NCBI GenBank assembly: GCA_023458855.1
Contig: JAEWWQ010000036.1
Location: 1 to 7,416, forward strand
Source: Bacillota bacterium
GTDB taxonomy: Bacteria > Bacillota > Clostridia > Lachnospirales > Lachnospiraceae
Direction: 5' to 3'
Length of the DNA stretch: 7,416 nt
In this document: piece by piece, positions 1-5,866 of the stretch
Position numbering within the stretch: the first letter of the stretch is position 1
Layout of the letters: each line of letters starts with the position of its first letter
Notes under the pieces: generated by a model
What the model was told of the DNA's origin: nothing
Databases searched by the model: none
What the model saw: the letters and a program-made list of their open reading frames with translations, nothing else
Program-made: the position numbers and the translations under genes

Positions 1-61
1 GTGTAAGGCATCCAACAATCGGTCTTACCACCAATTTTACATTCATTGCTTTTTCTTTCAT
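1..61 (-). CDS. N-terminal fragment of an unidentified protein (runs off the left edge)
   Basis: An ATG on the minus strand at 61-59 is preceded by a GGAGG ribosome binding site at 70-74 with 8 bases between them, which is strong support for a real start. Twenty codons are visible before the window ends, reading MKEKAMNVKLVVRPIVGCLT, with no stop. A second in-frame ATG at 46-44 is possible but has no ribosome binding site of its own. The visible residues are a short charged start followed by a mostly hydrophobic run, which could be the beginning of a membrane segment, but 20 residues are too few to assign a family. It lies 100 bases downstream of thiD with no hairpin terminator between them, so readthrough is possible. 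It also has its own -10 box and upstream direct repeats, suggesting separate control. Function unknown. Confidence 0.7.
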   Translation of the reverse strand, partial: MKEKAMNVKLVVRPIVGCLT

Positions 62-91
62 TATAATTTCCTCCAAATGTTATATAGTAAG

Positions 92-97
92 ATTATA
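92..97 (-). promoter_or_regulatory. Probable -10 box for the left-edge gene
   Basis: A perfect TATAAT is read on the minus strand at 97-92, 18 bases before the GGAGG of the left-edge gene. No good TTGACA-like -35 element lies 16 to 18 bases further upstream (the hexamer there is about TAAGCG). A poor -35 with a perfect -10 is typical of promoters that depend on an activator. The direct repeats at 123-153 sit where an activator would bind. The box itself is seen in the sequence; its use as a promoter is inferred. Confidence 0.5.
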
Positions 98-122
98 CTA
101 GCAAATTTGGATTCCGCTTACT

Positions 123-153
123 ATGCACTTTCTGACCTTATGGGATGCACTTT
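123..153 (-). repeat. Two 9-bp direct repeats, LytTR-box-like operator
   Basis: On the minus strand AAAGTGCAT occurs at 153-145 and again at 131-123, separated by 13 bases (22 bases start to start, about two helical turns). Two 9-bp direct repeats with a 12 to 13 bp gap is the known layout of sites for LytTR-domain regulators such as AgrA. The sequence agrees at 8 of 9 positions with the consensus as I recall it, [TA][AC][CA]GTTN[AG][TG], with G instead of T at position 6. The pair lies immediately upstream of the expected -35 position of the left-edge gene and in the same orientation. The repeats are directly visible; the regulator class is inferred. Confidence 0.55.
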
Positions 154-160
154 TTTGAAA

Positions 161-967
161 TTATAGACCTGTCTTCCAGCCATGCCACAAAGGTCCGTTT
201 CCCTTTCCGATGTTCAGTCCGGCATCCAGGGCTCCGCTCAGATATTCCCTGGCTGTTAAAATGCTTTCTTCAAGATTCATTCCTTTCGCTAATCCACAGG
301 CAATCGCAGATGAGAGGGTGCATCCTGTTCCGTGGGTATTGGGATTGTTTCTGTAAGTACCCGGGAACCATGTAATGAAACCATTATGATATAATACGTC
401 GTCAGCACCTTTTTCTCGATGTCCGCCTTTTAGAAGGACAGATGTGCAAAACTTTTGGGATAGCTGACACGCGGCTTCTTCCATGTCTTTTATTGTATGT
501 ATTTTCTGTCTTTTTGTGGATAAGAGTGCTTCTGCCTCTGGGATATTGGGGGTAATCAGGGAGGATATCGGGAATAGTCTGTCTGTCAGGGAATGAACGG
601 CATTTTCGTCCAAAAGTCTTCGCCCGCTGGTAGCTATCATAACAGGATCGGTAACCACAGGGACTTGTGGATAATTTAACAGCTTTTCCGCAATAATTTC
701 TATAGCGTAAGAAGTTCCCACCATGCCGATTTTTACAGCCTGCGGAGGGATGTCGGATAATACCGCATCAAGCTGGGCAGCCAGCAGGTTCCTGCTTACT
801 GGTTCCGTTGCATAAATTCCGGTAGTATTTTGAGCTGTGAGATTGGTGATGACGCTGGAACCATAGAGCCCAAGAGCTGTGATGGTTTTTAGGTCTGCCT
901 GGATTCCGGCACCTCCGCTGGAATCAGAGCCTGCAATGGTTAATACAGAAGGTAGCAATAGGATCAT
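161..967 (-). CDS. thiD: Hydroxymethylpyrimidine / phosphomethylpyrimidine kinase ThiD
   Basis: This cytosolic ribokinase-fold kinase phosphorylates HMP and then HMP-P to HMP-PP, the pyrimidine substrate of ThiE. The 268-residue length is normal for the family (about 265). Visible signatures are AGSDSSGGAGIQADLKT at residues 12-28 (substrate site), Q46, DPVM at 107-110, TPN at 139-141, LLKGGH at 178-183, and the anion-hole/catalytic stretch HGTGCTLSSAIA at 212-223. The family end motif NGPLWHG is at 257-263. The ATG at 967-965 overlaps the thiE stop codon by four bases (ATGA), which indicates translational coupling; no strong independent ribosome binding site is seen. It is the last gene of the thi operon. 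No terminator hairpin follows the stop at 161-163, and the direct repeats of the next gene begin 7 bases later. The assignment is secure by motif and context. Confidence 0.96.
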   Translation of the reverse strand: MILLLPSVLTIAGSDSSGGAGIQADLKTITALGLYGSSVITNLTAQNTTGIYATEPVSRNLLAAQLDAVLSDIPPQAVKIGMVGTSYAIEIIAEKLLNYPQVPVVTDPVMIATSGRRLLDENAVHSLTDRLFPISSLITPNIPEAEALLSTKRQKIHTIKDMEEAACQLSQKFCTSVLLKGGHREKGADDVLYHNGFITWFPGTYRNNPNTHGTGCTLSSAIACGLAKGMNLEESILTAREYLSGALDAGLNIGKGNGPLWHGWKTGL

Positions 968-1605
968 GACTTCACCACTTTCTGAAGTTGTTCCTTTAGG
1001 GTCCTGACGGCCAGGGGGATATCTTTTTGTCCGAAGATGCCGGAAACTACTGCTGCCCCGGCTATACCTGTTCCTTTCAGAGAAGAGACATTTTCACTGG
1101 TAATTCCGCCAATGGCGGTTACCGGAAGGGGAACCGACCGGCAGATGGCAGAAAGCTGTTCAAGAGATATCGGAATCGCTTCTTTTTTTGTAGGACTTGG
1201 AAAGACGGCACCGGATCCTAAGTAGTCAGCTCCGTCTTCCCAGGCTCTTTTTGCCTGTTCTACCGTTTTCGCTGTAACACCGAGAATCCGATCCGGCCCA
1301 ATGAGACGACGGACCAGGGAAGGCGATAAGTCATTTTGTCCTACGTGCACACCATCGGCCTTGCATTGTAAGGCGATATCTACGTCATCGTTGATGATAA
1401 GAGGAACCTTGTATCGATTCGTAAGTTCACGTACGATTAGTGCTTCTTCTAAGAAGGCTTTCTTATCCAGATGCTTTTCGCGGAGCTGTAAGAGCGTGAC
1501 CCCTGAGGAAATGGCTTCTTCTATCTGCTCCATAAAATTTTTCTCTCCTGTAAACGCATAATCTGTTACGGCATACAGTAAAAAAATATTTTTATAAAAT
1601 TTCAA
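964..1605 (-). CDS. thiE: Thiamine-phosphate synthase ThiE
   Basis: ThiE couples HMP-PP with thiazole phosphate to give thiamine phosphate and pyrophosphate. The 213-residue TIM-barrel protein carries the family landmarks: QLREK at residues 40-44, NDD at 72-74, DGVHVGQND at 84-92, GVTAKT at 109-114, the phosphate-binding FPSPTKK at 135-141, AIGGI at 164-168 and VSGIFG at 187-192. The start is a TTG codon at 1605-1603, chosen because AAGGAGGCG lies just upstream with 8 bases between GGAGG (1618-1614) and the TTG. The next in-frame Met, at residue 25, would remove the conserved LYAVTD strand. The start lies inside the end of thiM (14-base overlap) and the stop overlaps thiD by four bases, so all three are probably translationally coupled. 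The rare TTG start may lower ThiE yield relative to its neighbours, but that is speculation. Confidence 0.96.
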   Translation of the reverse strand: MKFYKNIFLLYAVTDYAFTGEKNFMEQIEEAISSGVTLLQLREKHLDKKAFLEEALIVRELTNRYKVPLIINDDVDIALQCKADGVHVGQNDLSPSLVRRLIGPDRILGVTAKTVEQAKRAWEDGADYLGSGAVFPSPTKKEAIPISLEQLSAICRSVPLPVTAIGGITSENVSSLKGTGIAGAAVVSGIFGQKDIPLAVRTLKEQLQKVVKS

Positions 1606-2542
1606 TTTTCACGCCTCCTTTTAAAACCCTTTCATTTAACAAGCTGACTTCATCCGTAAAATAACAACGGAAGCTTCCAGAACCCGCTTGGTTTCTTTCT
1701 GCTTTTTTTGCTGCCCGCTCCCCGCAAAGACCAGCTGCCGCTGTGGCAAGAGCGACGGTTTCCAGAAGGATATGCTGAGGAGCTGTGGAACCGGAAGAAT
1801 CAGAGGCTGCTGCTATATAGGCAGCAATGATCCCGTCCAGCATACAGCCGCTTCCTGTAATACGGGACATCTCAGTACAGCCGTTTCTGATAAGCCAGGT
1901 TTCCTCTCCTGTAGAGACGATATCAGTAGTTCCGGTCATGACGATAACAGCACCTGTCATAACACTTAGTGCTCTGACATTCTCTATAAGCGGTATCAGC
2001 GAAGCATCCGTAATCTGATCAGAGAAATCAGCATCTACGCCTCTGGATCTATTGACAACGTCTCTTTCTGCCGAAATGGGAAACTGCTGTCCGGAAGGGC
2101 ACTTAGTATCATATCCCACCCGAATTAAGGCATTTAACAGAAACTTTATTTCCGAGACGTTTCCCCTGATAACTGTCATCTTTATTTCCTTCATCACTGC
2201 AAGAATGGTCTGAATCCGTTGACGAGAGGCACCACATCCAACCGGATCCAGAATAATCGGATGGTTCAACCGGTTCGCTTCTCTGCCTGCCCGAATCATG
2301 GCATCCTTAGAGTTTTCCTTTAGGGTTCCCGTGTTTAAAAGAAGGCAGCTGCAAAGCGCGCTCACTTCCGCAGTCTCTTCCGGGTGGTCAGCCATAATGG
2401 GAGAAGCGCCGCATGCCAGTATGATATTAGCCACATCCTGCGCTGTTACATAATTGGTAATACAGTGGATTAACGGCTTTTTTTCCCTCACCAGTCCGGC
2501 CAGAGAGTAGTTGATCTTTCTATTCAATCCCACCTTATTCAT
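1592..2542 (-). CDS. thiM: Hydroxyethylthiazole kinase ThiM, long form with an internal insertion
   Basis: ThiM phosphorylates salvaged hydroxyethylthiazole to the substrate that ThiE joins to HMP-PP. Family features are HCITNYVTAQDVANIILACG at residues 26-45, the ADHPEE stretch at 51-56, ILDPVGCGA at 97-105, VIRGNVSEI at 124-132, MTGTTDIV at 202-209 and ITGSGCML at 228-235 with the active-site cysteine at 233. At 316 residues it is clearly longer than the usual ~270. Most of the excess lies between VIRGNVSEI and GVDA (168-171), where about 35 residues replace a linker of roughly 11 in the Bacillus enzyme as I recall it. The ATG at 2542-2540 overlaps the end of thiW by 8 bases, and a modest AAGG-type ribosome binding site lies within thiW. 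The C-terminal codons overlap the thiE start. All catalytic motifs are intact, so I expect it to be active. Confidence 0.93.
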   Translation of the reverse strand: MNKVGLNRKINYSLAGLVREKKPLIHCITNYVTAQDVANIILACGASPIMADHPEETAEVSALCSCLLLNTGTLKENSKDAMIRAGREANRLNHPIILDPVGCGASRQRIQTILAVMKEIKMTVIRGNVSEIKFLLNALIRVGYDTKCPSGQQFPISAERDVVNRSRGVDADFSDQITDASLIPLIENVRALSVMTGAVIVMTGTTDIVSTGEETWLIRNGCTEMSRITGSGCMLDGIIAAYIAAASDSSGSTAPQHILLETVALATAAAGLCGERAAKKAERNQAGSGSFRCYFTDEVSLLNERVLKGGVKIEIL

Positions 2543-3089
2543 TGATAAGCCGCCTTAAATAAGAAAACAGACCTGAACGGCGCAAGATTTCAATCAGGAA
2601 AGCTGCCAGAATGGTTCCGCAAGCGGTACTCATCAGAAATGGAACCACAAAGAAAAAAACTGCAACTTCTTTTCCCATAATCAGGACGGCAATCGGATAG
2701 CAAAGGGTCGCGCCTATCAGTCCTGTACCAGTTACTTCTCCCAGATAGGCCAGAAAGAATTTACCGGTCCGTTGAAAAAGATACGCGCTAAGAAAAGCTC
2801 CCACCATGCTTCCCGGGAATGCCAGAAGTGTGCCCGTTCCTATGAGATTCCGAATCAAAGAGGTACAAAAAGCCATGGAAATGCCGTAAAAGGGTCCTAA
2901 ATATACACCCGCCAGAACGTTCACCAGATGTTGAACAGGAAAACATCTGGAAGCTCCGATTGGGATGGAAAAACCAGAAAGAGCCACGGTCAGAGCCACC
3001 AGCATTCCACTGATTACCAATTTCTTCACACAAATCTTTGAAGTTGTTTTAGAACCTTTCGGTACCGCTGATTGTATTTGATTATTCAT
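2535..3089 (-). CDS. thiW: ThiW, thiazole-precursor transporter substrate-binding (S) component of ECF type
   Basis: ThiW is an integral membrane protein proposed from genomic context to bind and import the thiazole moiety (hydroxyethylthiazole) with a shared ECF energising module encoded elsewhere. The 184 residues have a basic 20-residue N-terminus and then about six hydrophobic segments, at roughly 24-44, 52-70, 72-90, 93-106, 119-139 and 143-170, ending in a basic tail (RRSGLFSYLRR). Characteristic stretches are IPIGASRCFPVQHLVNVLAG at 42-61 and NLIGTGTLLAFPGSMVGA at 81-98. The ATG at 3089 has a GGAGG site at 3100-3096 with 6 bases between. It lies 17 bases after thiC and overlaps thiM, the kinase that would trap its substrate, which strongly supports a thiazole rather than pyrimidine or thiamine substrate. 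The transport role is family knowledge and not proved by sequence. Confidence 0.9.
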   Translation of the reverse strand: MNNQIQSAVPKGSKTTSKICVKKLVISGMLVALTVALSGFSIPIGASRCFPVQHLVNVLAGVYLGPFYGISMAFCTSLIRNLIGTGTLLAFPGSMVGAFLSAYLFQRTGKFFLAYLGEVTGTGLIGATLCYPIAVLIMGKEVAVFFFVVPFLMSTACGTILAAFLIEILRRSGLFSYLRRLINE

Positions 3090-3106
3090 AATCTTCCTCC
3101 AATAAA

Positions 3107-4414
3107 TTATTCATCAAAAATAGTAACAATTTCACTATTTAAAATGCGGTTCATGTTTTTCACAGCACAAAAATTTCCGCACATGGAACAGGTATCTTCT
3201 TTTTCCGGTTTTGACATGGAACGGTAACGTCTGGCTTTTTCCGGATCAATAGAAAGTTCAAACATAGTTTCCCAATCTAACTCCTTTCTGGCCTGACTCA
3301 TCCTACGATCCCAGTCCTTTGCCCCCTTTATACCCTTAGCAATGTCGGCTGCATGGGCGGCAATACGGGCGGCGATGATGCCTTCCTTCACATCATCGGT
3401 ATCCGGCAGCTTTAAATGTTCAGCCGGAGTTACATAGCAAAGAAAGGATGCTCCCGAAGCTGCGGCAATTGCTCCGCCGATGGCAGAGGTGATATGGTCA
3501 TATCCAGGTGCAATATCCGTGACAATAGGTCCTAATACATAGAACGGTGCTCCCTTGCAGATAGTCTGTTGGATTTTCATATTGGCAGTTATCTGATCTA
3601 ATGGCATATGTCCCGGTCCTTCAATCATGACCTGAACGTTCTTTTCCCAGGCTCGTTTTGTCAGTTCCCCAAGAGTCACCAGCTCTTCAATCTGGGAAAT
3701 GTCCGTAGCATCTTCGATACAGCCAGGGCGGCATGCATCTCCAAGACTTACTGTTACATCATACTCCTGGCAGATAGAAAGAATCCTGTCGTAATTCTCA
3801 TAGAAAGGATTTTCTTTACCGGTCATCTCCATCCATGCAAAGATAATGGAACCACCCCTGGAAACAATATTGGTCAATCTCTTTGCTTTCTTAAATCTGT
3901 GTGCAGTCTGCCTGTTGATTCCCACGTGAATCGTCATGAAATCCACGCCGTCCTTCGCATGCATTTCTACGATCTCAATCCATTCTTCCGAAGTGATTTC
4001 CTTCAGAGGCTTATGATAGTAGACAACGGCATCATAGATGGGAACGGTCCCGATAATGGCCGGACATTCCGCGGTCAGCTTTCTTCGGAATTTTTCGGTA
4101 TCTCCGAAAGAACTTAGATCCATAATAGATTCTGCACCGAGAGAAACTGCATCATTGACTTTCTGAAGCTCCATATTGAGATCACAAGAATCTCTGGATG
4201 TACCAAGATTGACATTGATCTTTGTCTTAAGCATGGAACCGATTCCGTTCGGCTCGAGACAGGTATGGTTTTTGTTTGCCGGAATAGTAACTTTGCCCTC
4301 TGCAACCAGTTCCCGGAGTTTTTCCGGGTTCCATTGTTCTTTTTCAGCTACTGCCTTCATTTCTTTTGTCAGGATGCCTTTCCTTGCGGCATCCATCTGT
4401 GTCGTGTAACTCAT
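3107..4414 (-). CDS. thiC: Phosphomethylpyrimidine synthase ThiC (radical SAM, short form)
   Basis: ThiC converts aminoimidazole ribotide to HMP phosphate in a complex radical-SAM rearrangement. I place the start at 4414 (MSYTTQ), giving 435 residues, because AAAGGAGGAC lies directly upstream. The longer open frame up to 4513 would be translated from the terminator hairpin and is not credible. Motifs seen are EPNGIG at 54-59, NVNLGTSRD at 67-75, SRGG at 185-188, LGDACRPG at 224-231, EGPGH at 265-269, GPIVTDIAPGYDH at 295-307 and YVTPAEHL at 327-334. The C-terminal [4Fe-4S] ligands are Cys409, Cys412 and Cys416, spaced CX2CX3C. The family resembles BzaF/BzaA enzymes of benzimidazole synthesis, but the TPP riboswitch and thi neighbours point to ThiC. 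It is the first gene of the operon, controlled by the riboswitch upstream. Confidence 0.96.
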   Translation of the reverse strand: MSYTTQMDAARKGILTKEMKAVAEKEQWNPEKLRELVAEGKVTIPANKNHTCLEPNGIGSMLKTKINVNLGTSRDSCDLNMELQKVNDAVSLGAESIMDLSSFGDTEKFRRKLTAECPAIIGTVPIYDAVVYYHKPLKEITSEEWIEIVEMHAKDGVDFMTIHVGINRQTAHRFKKAKRLTNIVSRGGSIIFAWMEMTGKENPFYENYDRILSICQEYDVTVSLGDACRPGCIEDATDISQIEELVTLGELTKRAWEKNVQVMIEGPGHMPLDQITANMKIQQTICKGAPFYVLGPIVTDIAPGYDHITSAIGGAIAAASGASFLCYVTPAEHLKLPDTDDVKEGIIAARIAAHAADIAKGIKGAKDWDRRMSQARKELDWETMFELSIDPEKARRYRSMSKPEKEDTCSMCGNFCAVKNMNRILNSEIVTIFDE

Positions 4415-4488
4415 CTTTTTGTCCTCCTTTAATTGGCCGTCGGAGTGATCTACGAATCTTTCTATCCTCGTGGTGCGCATTTTAGTAC

Positions 4489-4518
4489 AAAAAAAGCCCA
4501 TACCAACAGGCATAGGCT
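4489..4518 (-). terminator. Intrinsic terminator of the thiC leader (riboswitch expression platform)
   Basis: Read on the minus strand, AGCCUAUGCC (4518-4509), a UGUU loop and GGUAUGGGCU (4504-4495) form a 10-bp stem with only G-U wobbles as imperfections, followed by a run of seven U at 4495-4489. This is a textbook Rho-independent terminator. It lies between the TPP aptamer and the thiC ribosome binding site, so it should abort the transcript when thiamine pyrophosphate is bound. A competing pairing is visible: CGUAGG at the 3' end of the aptamer (4554-4549) can pair with CCUAUG in the terminator's 5' arm (4516-4511), a plausible antiterminator. Confidence 0.9.
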
Positions 4519-4546
4519 CAGATAGATTAAATCTGTCTCGTATGAA

Positions 4547-4627
4547 TCCCTACGTTGGCATTACCCAAATCAGGTTATAAAGGTCGAAGTTTGATTACTT
4601 CCTCTCAGCCCGCTTACGAGCTCCCTC
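4547..4627 (-). promoter_or_regulatory. TPP riboswitch (THI element) aptamer
   Basis: The conserved THI-box elements appear in order on the minus strand: GGGAGC at the 5' side (4627-4622), a GCUCG/CGGGC hairpin, GCUGAGAGG (4609-4601), a variable GAAGU/ACUUC hairpin, GACCUUU, AACCUGAU, and the 3' conserved block GGUAAUGCCAACGUAGGGA (4565-4547). It lies about 10 bases after the predicted transcription start and directly before the thiC leader terminator, so control is most likely by premature transcription termination when thiamine pyrophosphate is plentiful. The P1 closing stem is not obvious by eye, so the outer boundaries are approximate. Confidence 0.96.
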
Positions 4628-4643
4628 TTATCTTGTGAAAATA

Positions 4644-4672
4644 AGTGTAACATCCGTCCTGATGCTTGTCAA
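4644..4672 (-). promoter_or_regulatory. Promoter of the thi operon
   Basis: A perfect TTGACA (-35) at 4672-4667 and TACACT (-10, 4 of 6 matches) at 4649-4644 are separated by exactly 17 bases. Transcription would begin near 4637, a few bases before the riboswitch aptamer, which is the expected layout. The -35 lies 9 bases after the stop codon of the HicA-like ORF, so the thi operon has its own promoter in a very tight intergenic space. Confidence 0.85.
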
Positions 4673-4680
4673 GGCGGATT

Positions 4681-4932
4681 TCATTTCGAATTTACTTTAC
4701 TGATTAGTGCTTCTTGTAAGACCTGTGAAAAATCCATATTTTCGCCACAAGTAATGCAACCTTCTAAATCAGGCCCTGCTTGTTTTAATATTATTTGTTC
4801 AGTTCCTTTTGGTAAGTCTTTACAGTGACAAGGCACTGTAGTTCGTCTATTAGTGTTTTCGTTGACAAAGAATTTATGCGAACCATTTTGCCGTTCTTCT
4901 TTAAATCCATTGGCAGTAAGCAATTTAATCAT
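4681..4932 (-). CDS. Orphan HicA-like mRNA interferase ORF with a C-terminal extension
   Basis: Residues 1-53 match the HicA toxin fold (double-stranded-RNA-binding-like mRNA interferase): IKLLTANGF at 2-10, then RQNGSHKFF at 14-22 with the catalytic-type His19, VPCHCKDLPKGT at 33-44 and IILKQAG at 47-53. HicA proteins are usually about 60 residues. This one lacks the first 4 to 5 residues of the usual N-terminus and has about 30 extra residues at the C-terminus, including CITC (59-62). No Shine-Dalgarno sequence precedes the ATG at 4932, and an in-frame TAA lies four codons upstream, so no earlier start is possible. No HicB antitoxin is found on either side. It sits alone, AT-rich, between the DeoR gene and the thi promoter. 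It could be a decayed toxin, a solitary HicA, or a transferred cassette; the HicA-family call is firm, activity is uncertain. Confidence 0.7.
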   Translation of the reverse strand: MIKLLTANGFKEERQNGSHKFFVNENTNRRTTVPCHCKDLPKGTEQIILKQAGPDLEGCITCGENMDFSQVLQEALISKVNSK

Positions 4933-4935
4933 TTG

Positions 4936-4970
4936 TAATACGTATTAACACGTATGTCAATATGTATTAA
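4936..4970 (-). repeat. Cluster of palindromes upstream of the HicA-like ORF, possible operator/promoter
   Basis: TAATACGTATTA at 4936-4947 is a perfect 12-bp palindrome starting 4 bases before the ATG. Next to it, TTAATACATA (4970-4961) and TACGTGTTAA (4954-4945), read on the minus strand, form a 10-6-10 inverted repeat (8 of 10 arm matches) whose 6-base centre is TTGACA (4960-4955), a perfect -35 box. All arms are versions of TTAATACRTA, so up to four half-sites lie in 35 bases. The -10 at 17-base spacing would be TACAAA, touching the ATG, which leaves almost no leader. Autoregulatory operators of this type are common for toxin-antitoxin promoters; that role is inferred. Confidence 0.6.
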
Positions 4971-4997
4971 TCATATATAGCCCCTATAAAAGTAAAT

Positions 4998-5028
4998 CCC
5001 CAAAGTTCTCTTTGAAAAATCTTTGGGG
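4998..5028 (-). terminator. Hairpin after the DeoR gene, probable terminator
   Basis: On the minus strand CCCCAAAG (5028-5021) and CTTTGGGG (5005-4998) form a perfect 8-bp stem with a 15-base loop, about 35 bases beyond the DeoR-family stop codon. The tract that follows is AT-rich (ATTTACTTTTATA) but not a clean U-run, so termination may be partial. In the plus direction it is followed by TTGCTGCAATTTTT, so it might act both ways, although no plus-strand gene is present. It most likely ends the microcompartment operon. Confidence 0.6.
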
Positions 5029-5063
5029 GTTGCTGCAATTTTTACAATTATGATTTACTTTTT

Positions 5064-5831
5064 TTATTCAAGCGGATAAATACATTCAATTTCGTGTTCC
5101 TCAAATATCTCCAGCCATTTGGCAGTCGGCTTCTCATCCGTTACAACGATATCAATGTCCTGAATACTGCACACTCTTGAAAAAGCAACTTCATCAAATT
5201 TAGAACTATCAATTGCTAGAATATTCTTATCTGCTGATTTCAGCATTACCTGTTTTGCCTGGGAGAATTCTTCATTTCCATCTGTAATGCCCTTTTCTGC
5301 ATCTATTCCCTTGCAGGACATAATAGCCTTTTCTACATTGAACGCGCTTAATCCTTCAATGGCTCTCGGTCCTACTAACGCAAGGTAGCCTTCCTTTAGG
5401 CTTCCTCCTGATGAGATAATGTTCCAATCAGATACATCTGAGAGTTCGATCATGATCTCAATGGAATTTGTAATTACGGTAAGCCTTTCTTTTTGTTTAA
5501 TGGCTTTTGCAATAAATACCGCAGTTGTACTTGCGTCCAGAATAATATGATCCCCATCACTAATCAGATTTTCCACAAGTTCTGCAATTTTCTGTTTTCC
5601 TGACACATTCTTTTTTTTACGTACATTAAACGGCAGATCAATATTCGTGTTCTCTTTAATAACGGCACCGCCGTAACTTTTCGTAGCCAGTCCGTCTTTA
5701 TCCAGTTTCTCCAGATCTCTTCGGATGGTCTCTTCCGAAACATTATATAATTGACTTAATTCACTTACTACTACCTTTTTCTCTTCCTGCAATTTTTCCA
5801 GTATCAGATTTCTGCGTTCCAGTGCAAGCAT
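5064..5831 (-). CDS. DeoR/GlpR-family transcriptional regulator at the end of the microcompartment operon
   Basis: A 255-residue cytosolic DNA-binding protein of normal length for the DeoR family. The N-terminal winged helix-turn-helix covers residues 5-57, with the recognition region VSELSQLYNVSEETIRRDLEKL at 22-43 and the wing ending in YGGAV. The C-terminal sensor domain, related to phosphosugar isomerases, shows LDASTTA (98-104), VITNS (119-123), GGSLKEGYLALVGP (142-155) and DSSKF (208-212), the residues that bind a phosphorylated sugar in this family. The ATG at 5831 has AAAAGGAGGAGC upstream with good spacing. It follows the PduT-like gene by 35 bases on the same strand, so it is probably co-transcribed and acts as a local repressor, perhaps sensing a deoxysugar phosphate. 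The ligand and targets are inferred. Confidence 0.92.
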   Translation of the reverse strand: MLALERRNLILEKLQEEKKVVVSELSQLYNVSEETIRRDLEKLDKDGLATKSYGGAVIKENTNIDLPFNVRKKKNVSGKQKIAELVENLISDGDHIILDASTTAVFIAKAIKQKERLTVITNSIEIMIELSDVSDWNIISSGGSLKEGYLALVGPRAIEGLSAFNVEKAIMSCKGIDAEKGITDGNEEFSQAKQVMLKSADKNILAIDSSKFDEVAFSRVCSIQDIDIVVTDEKPTAKWLEIFEEHEIECIYPLE

Positions 5832-5866
5832 AAAATGCTCCTCCTTTTATGGAATTTCATTGCTGA

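Noticed and set aside
145..375. 76-residue plus-strand open frame opposite the end of thiD
   Set aside because: It covers conserved ThiD codons including the C-terminal motif and has no ribosome binding site or recognisable domain.
1688..2018. Plus-strand open frames of 93 and 63 residues opposite thiM
   Set aside because: They are complementary to conserved ThiM coding sequence, with no domain resemblance and low-complexity composition; shadows of the real gene.
3608..4117. 169-residue open frame on the plus strand opposite thiC
   Set aside because: It lies entirely inside the strongly conserved thiC frame, has no recognisable family or convincing ribosome binding site, and its length is explained by the codon usage of thiC.
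4415..4513. N-terminal extension of the thiC open frame (33 extra residues starting MPVGMGFF)
   Set aside because: The extra codons are the terminator hairpin and leader. A strong AAAGGAGGAC site lies just before the ATG at 4414, and family homology begins there.
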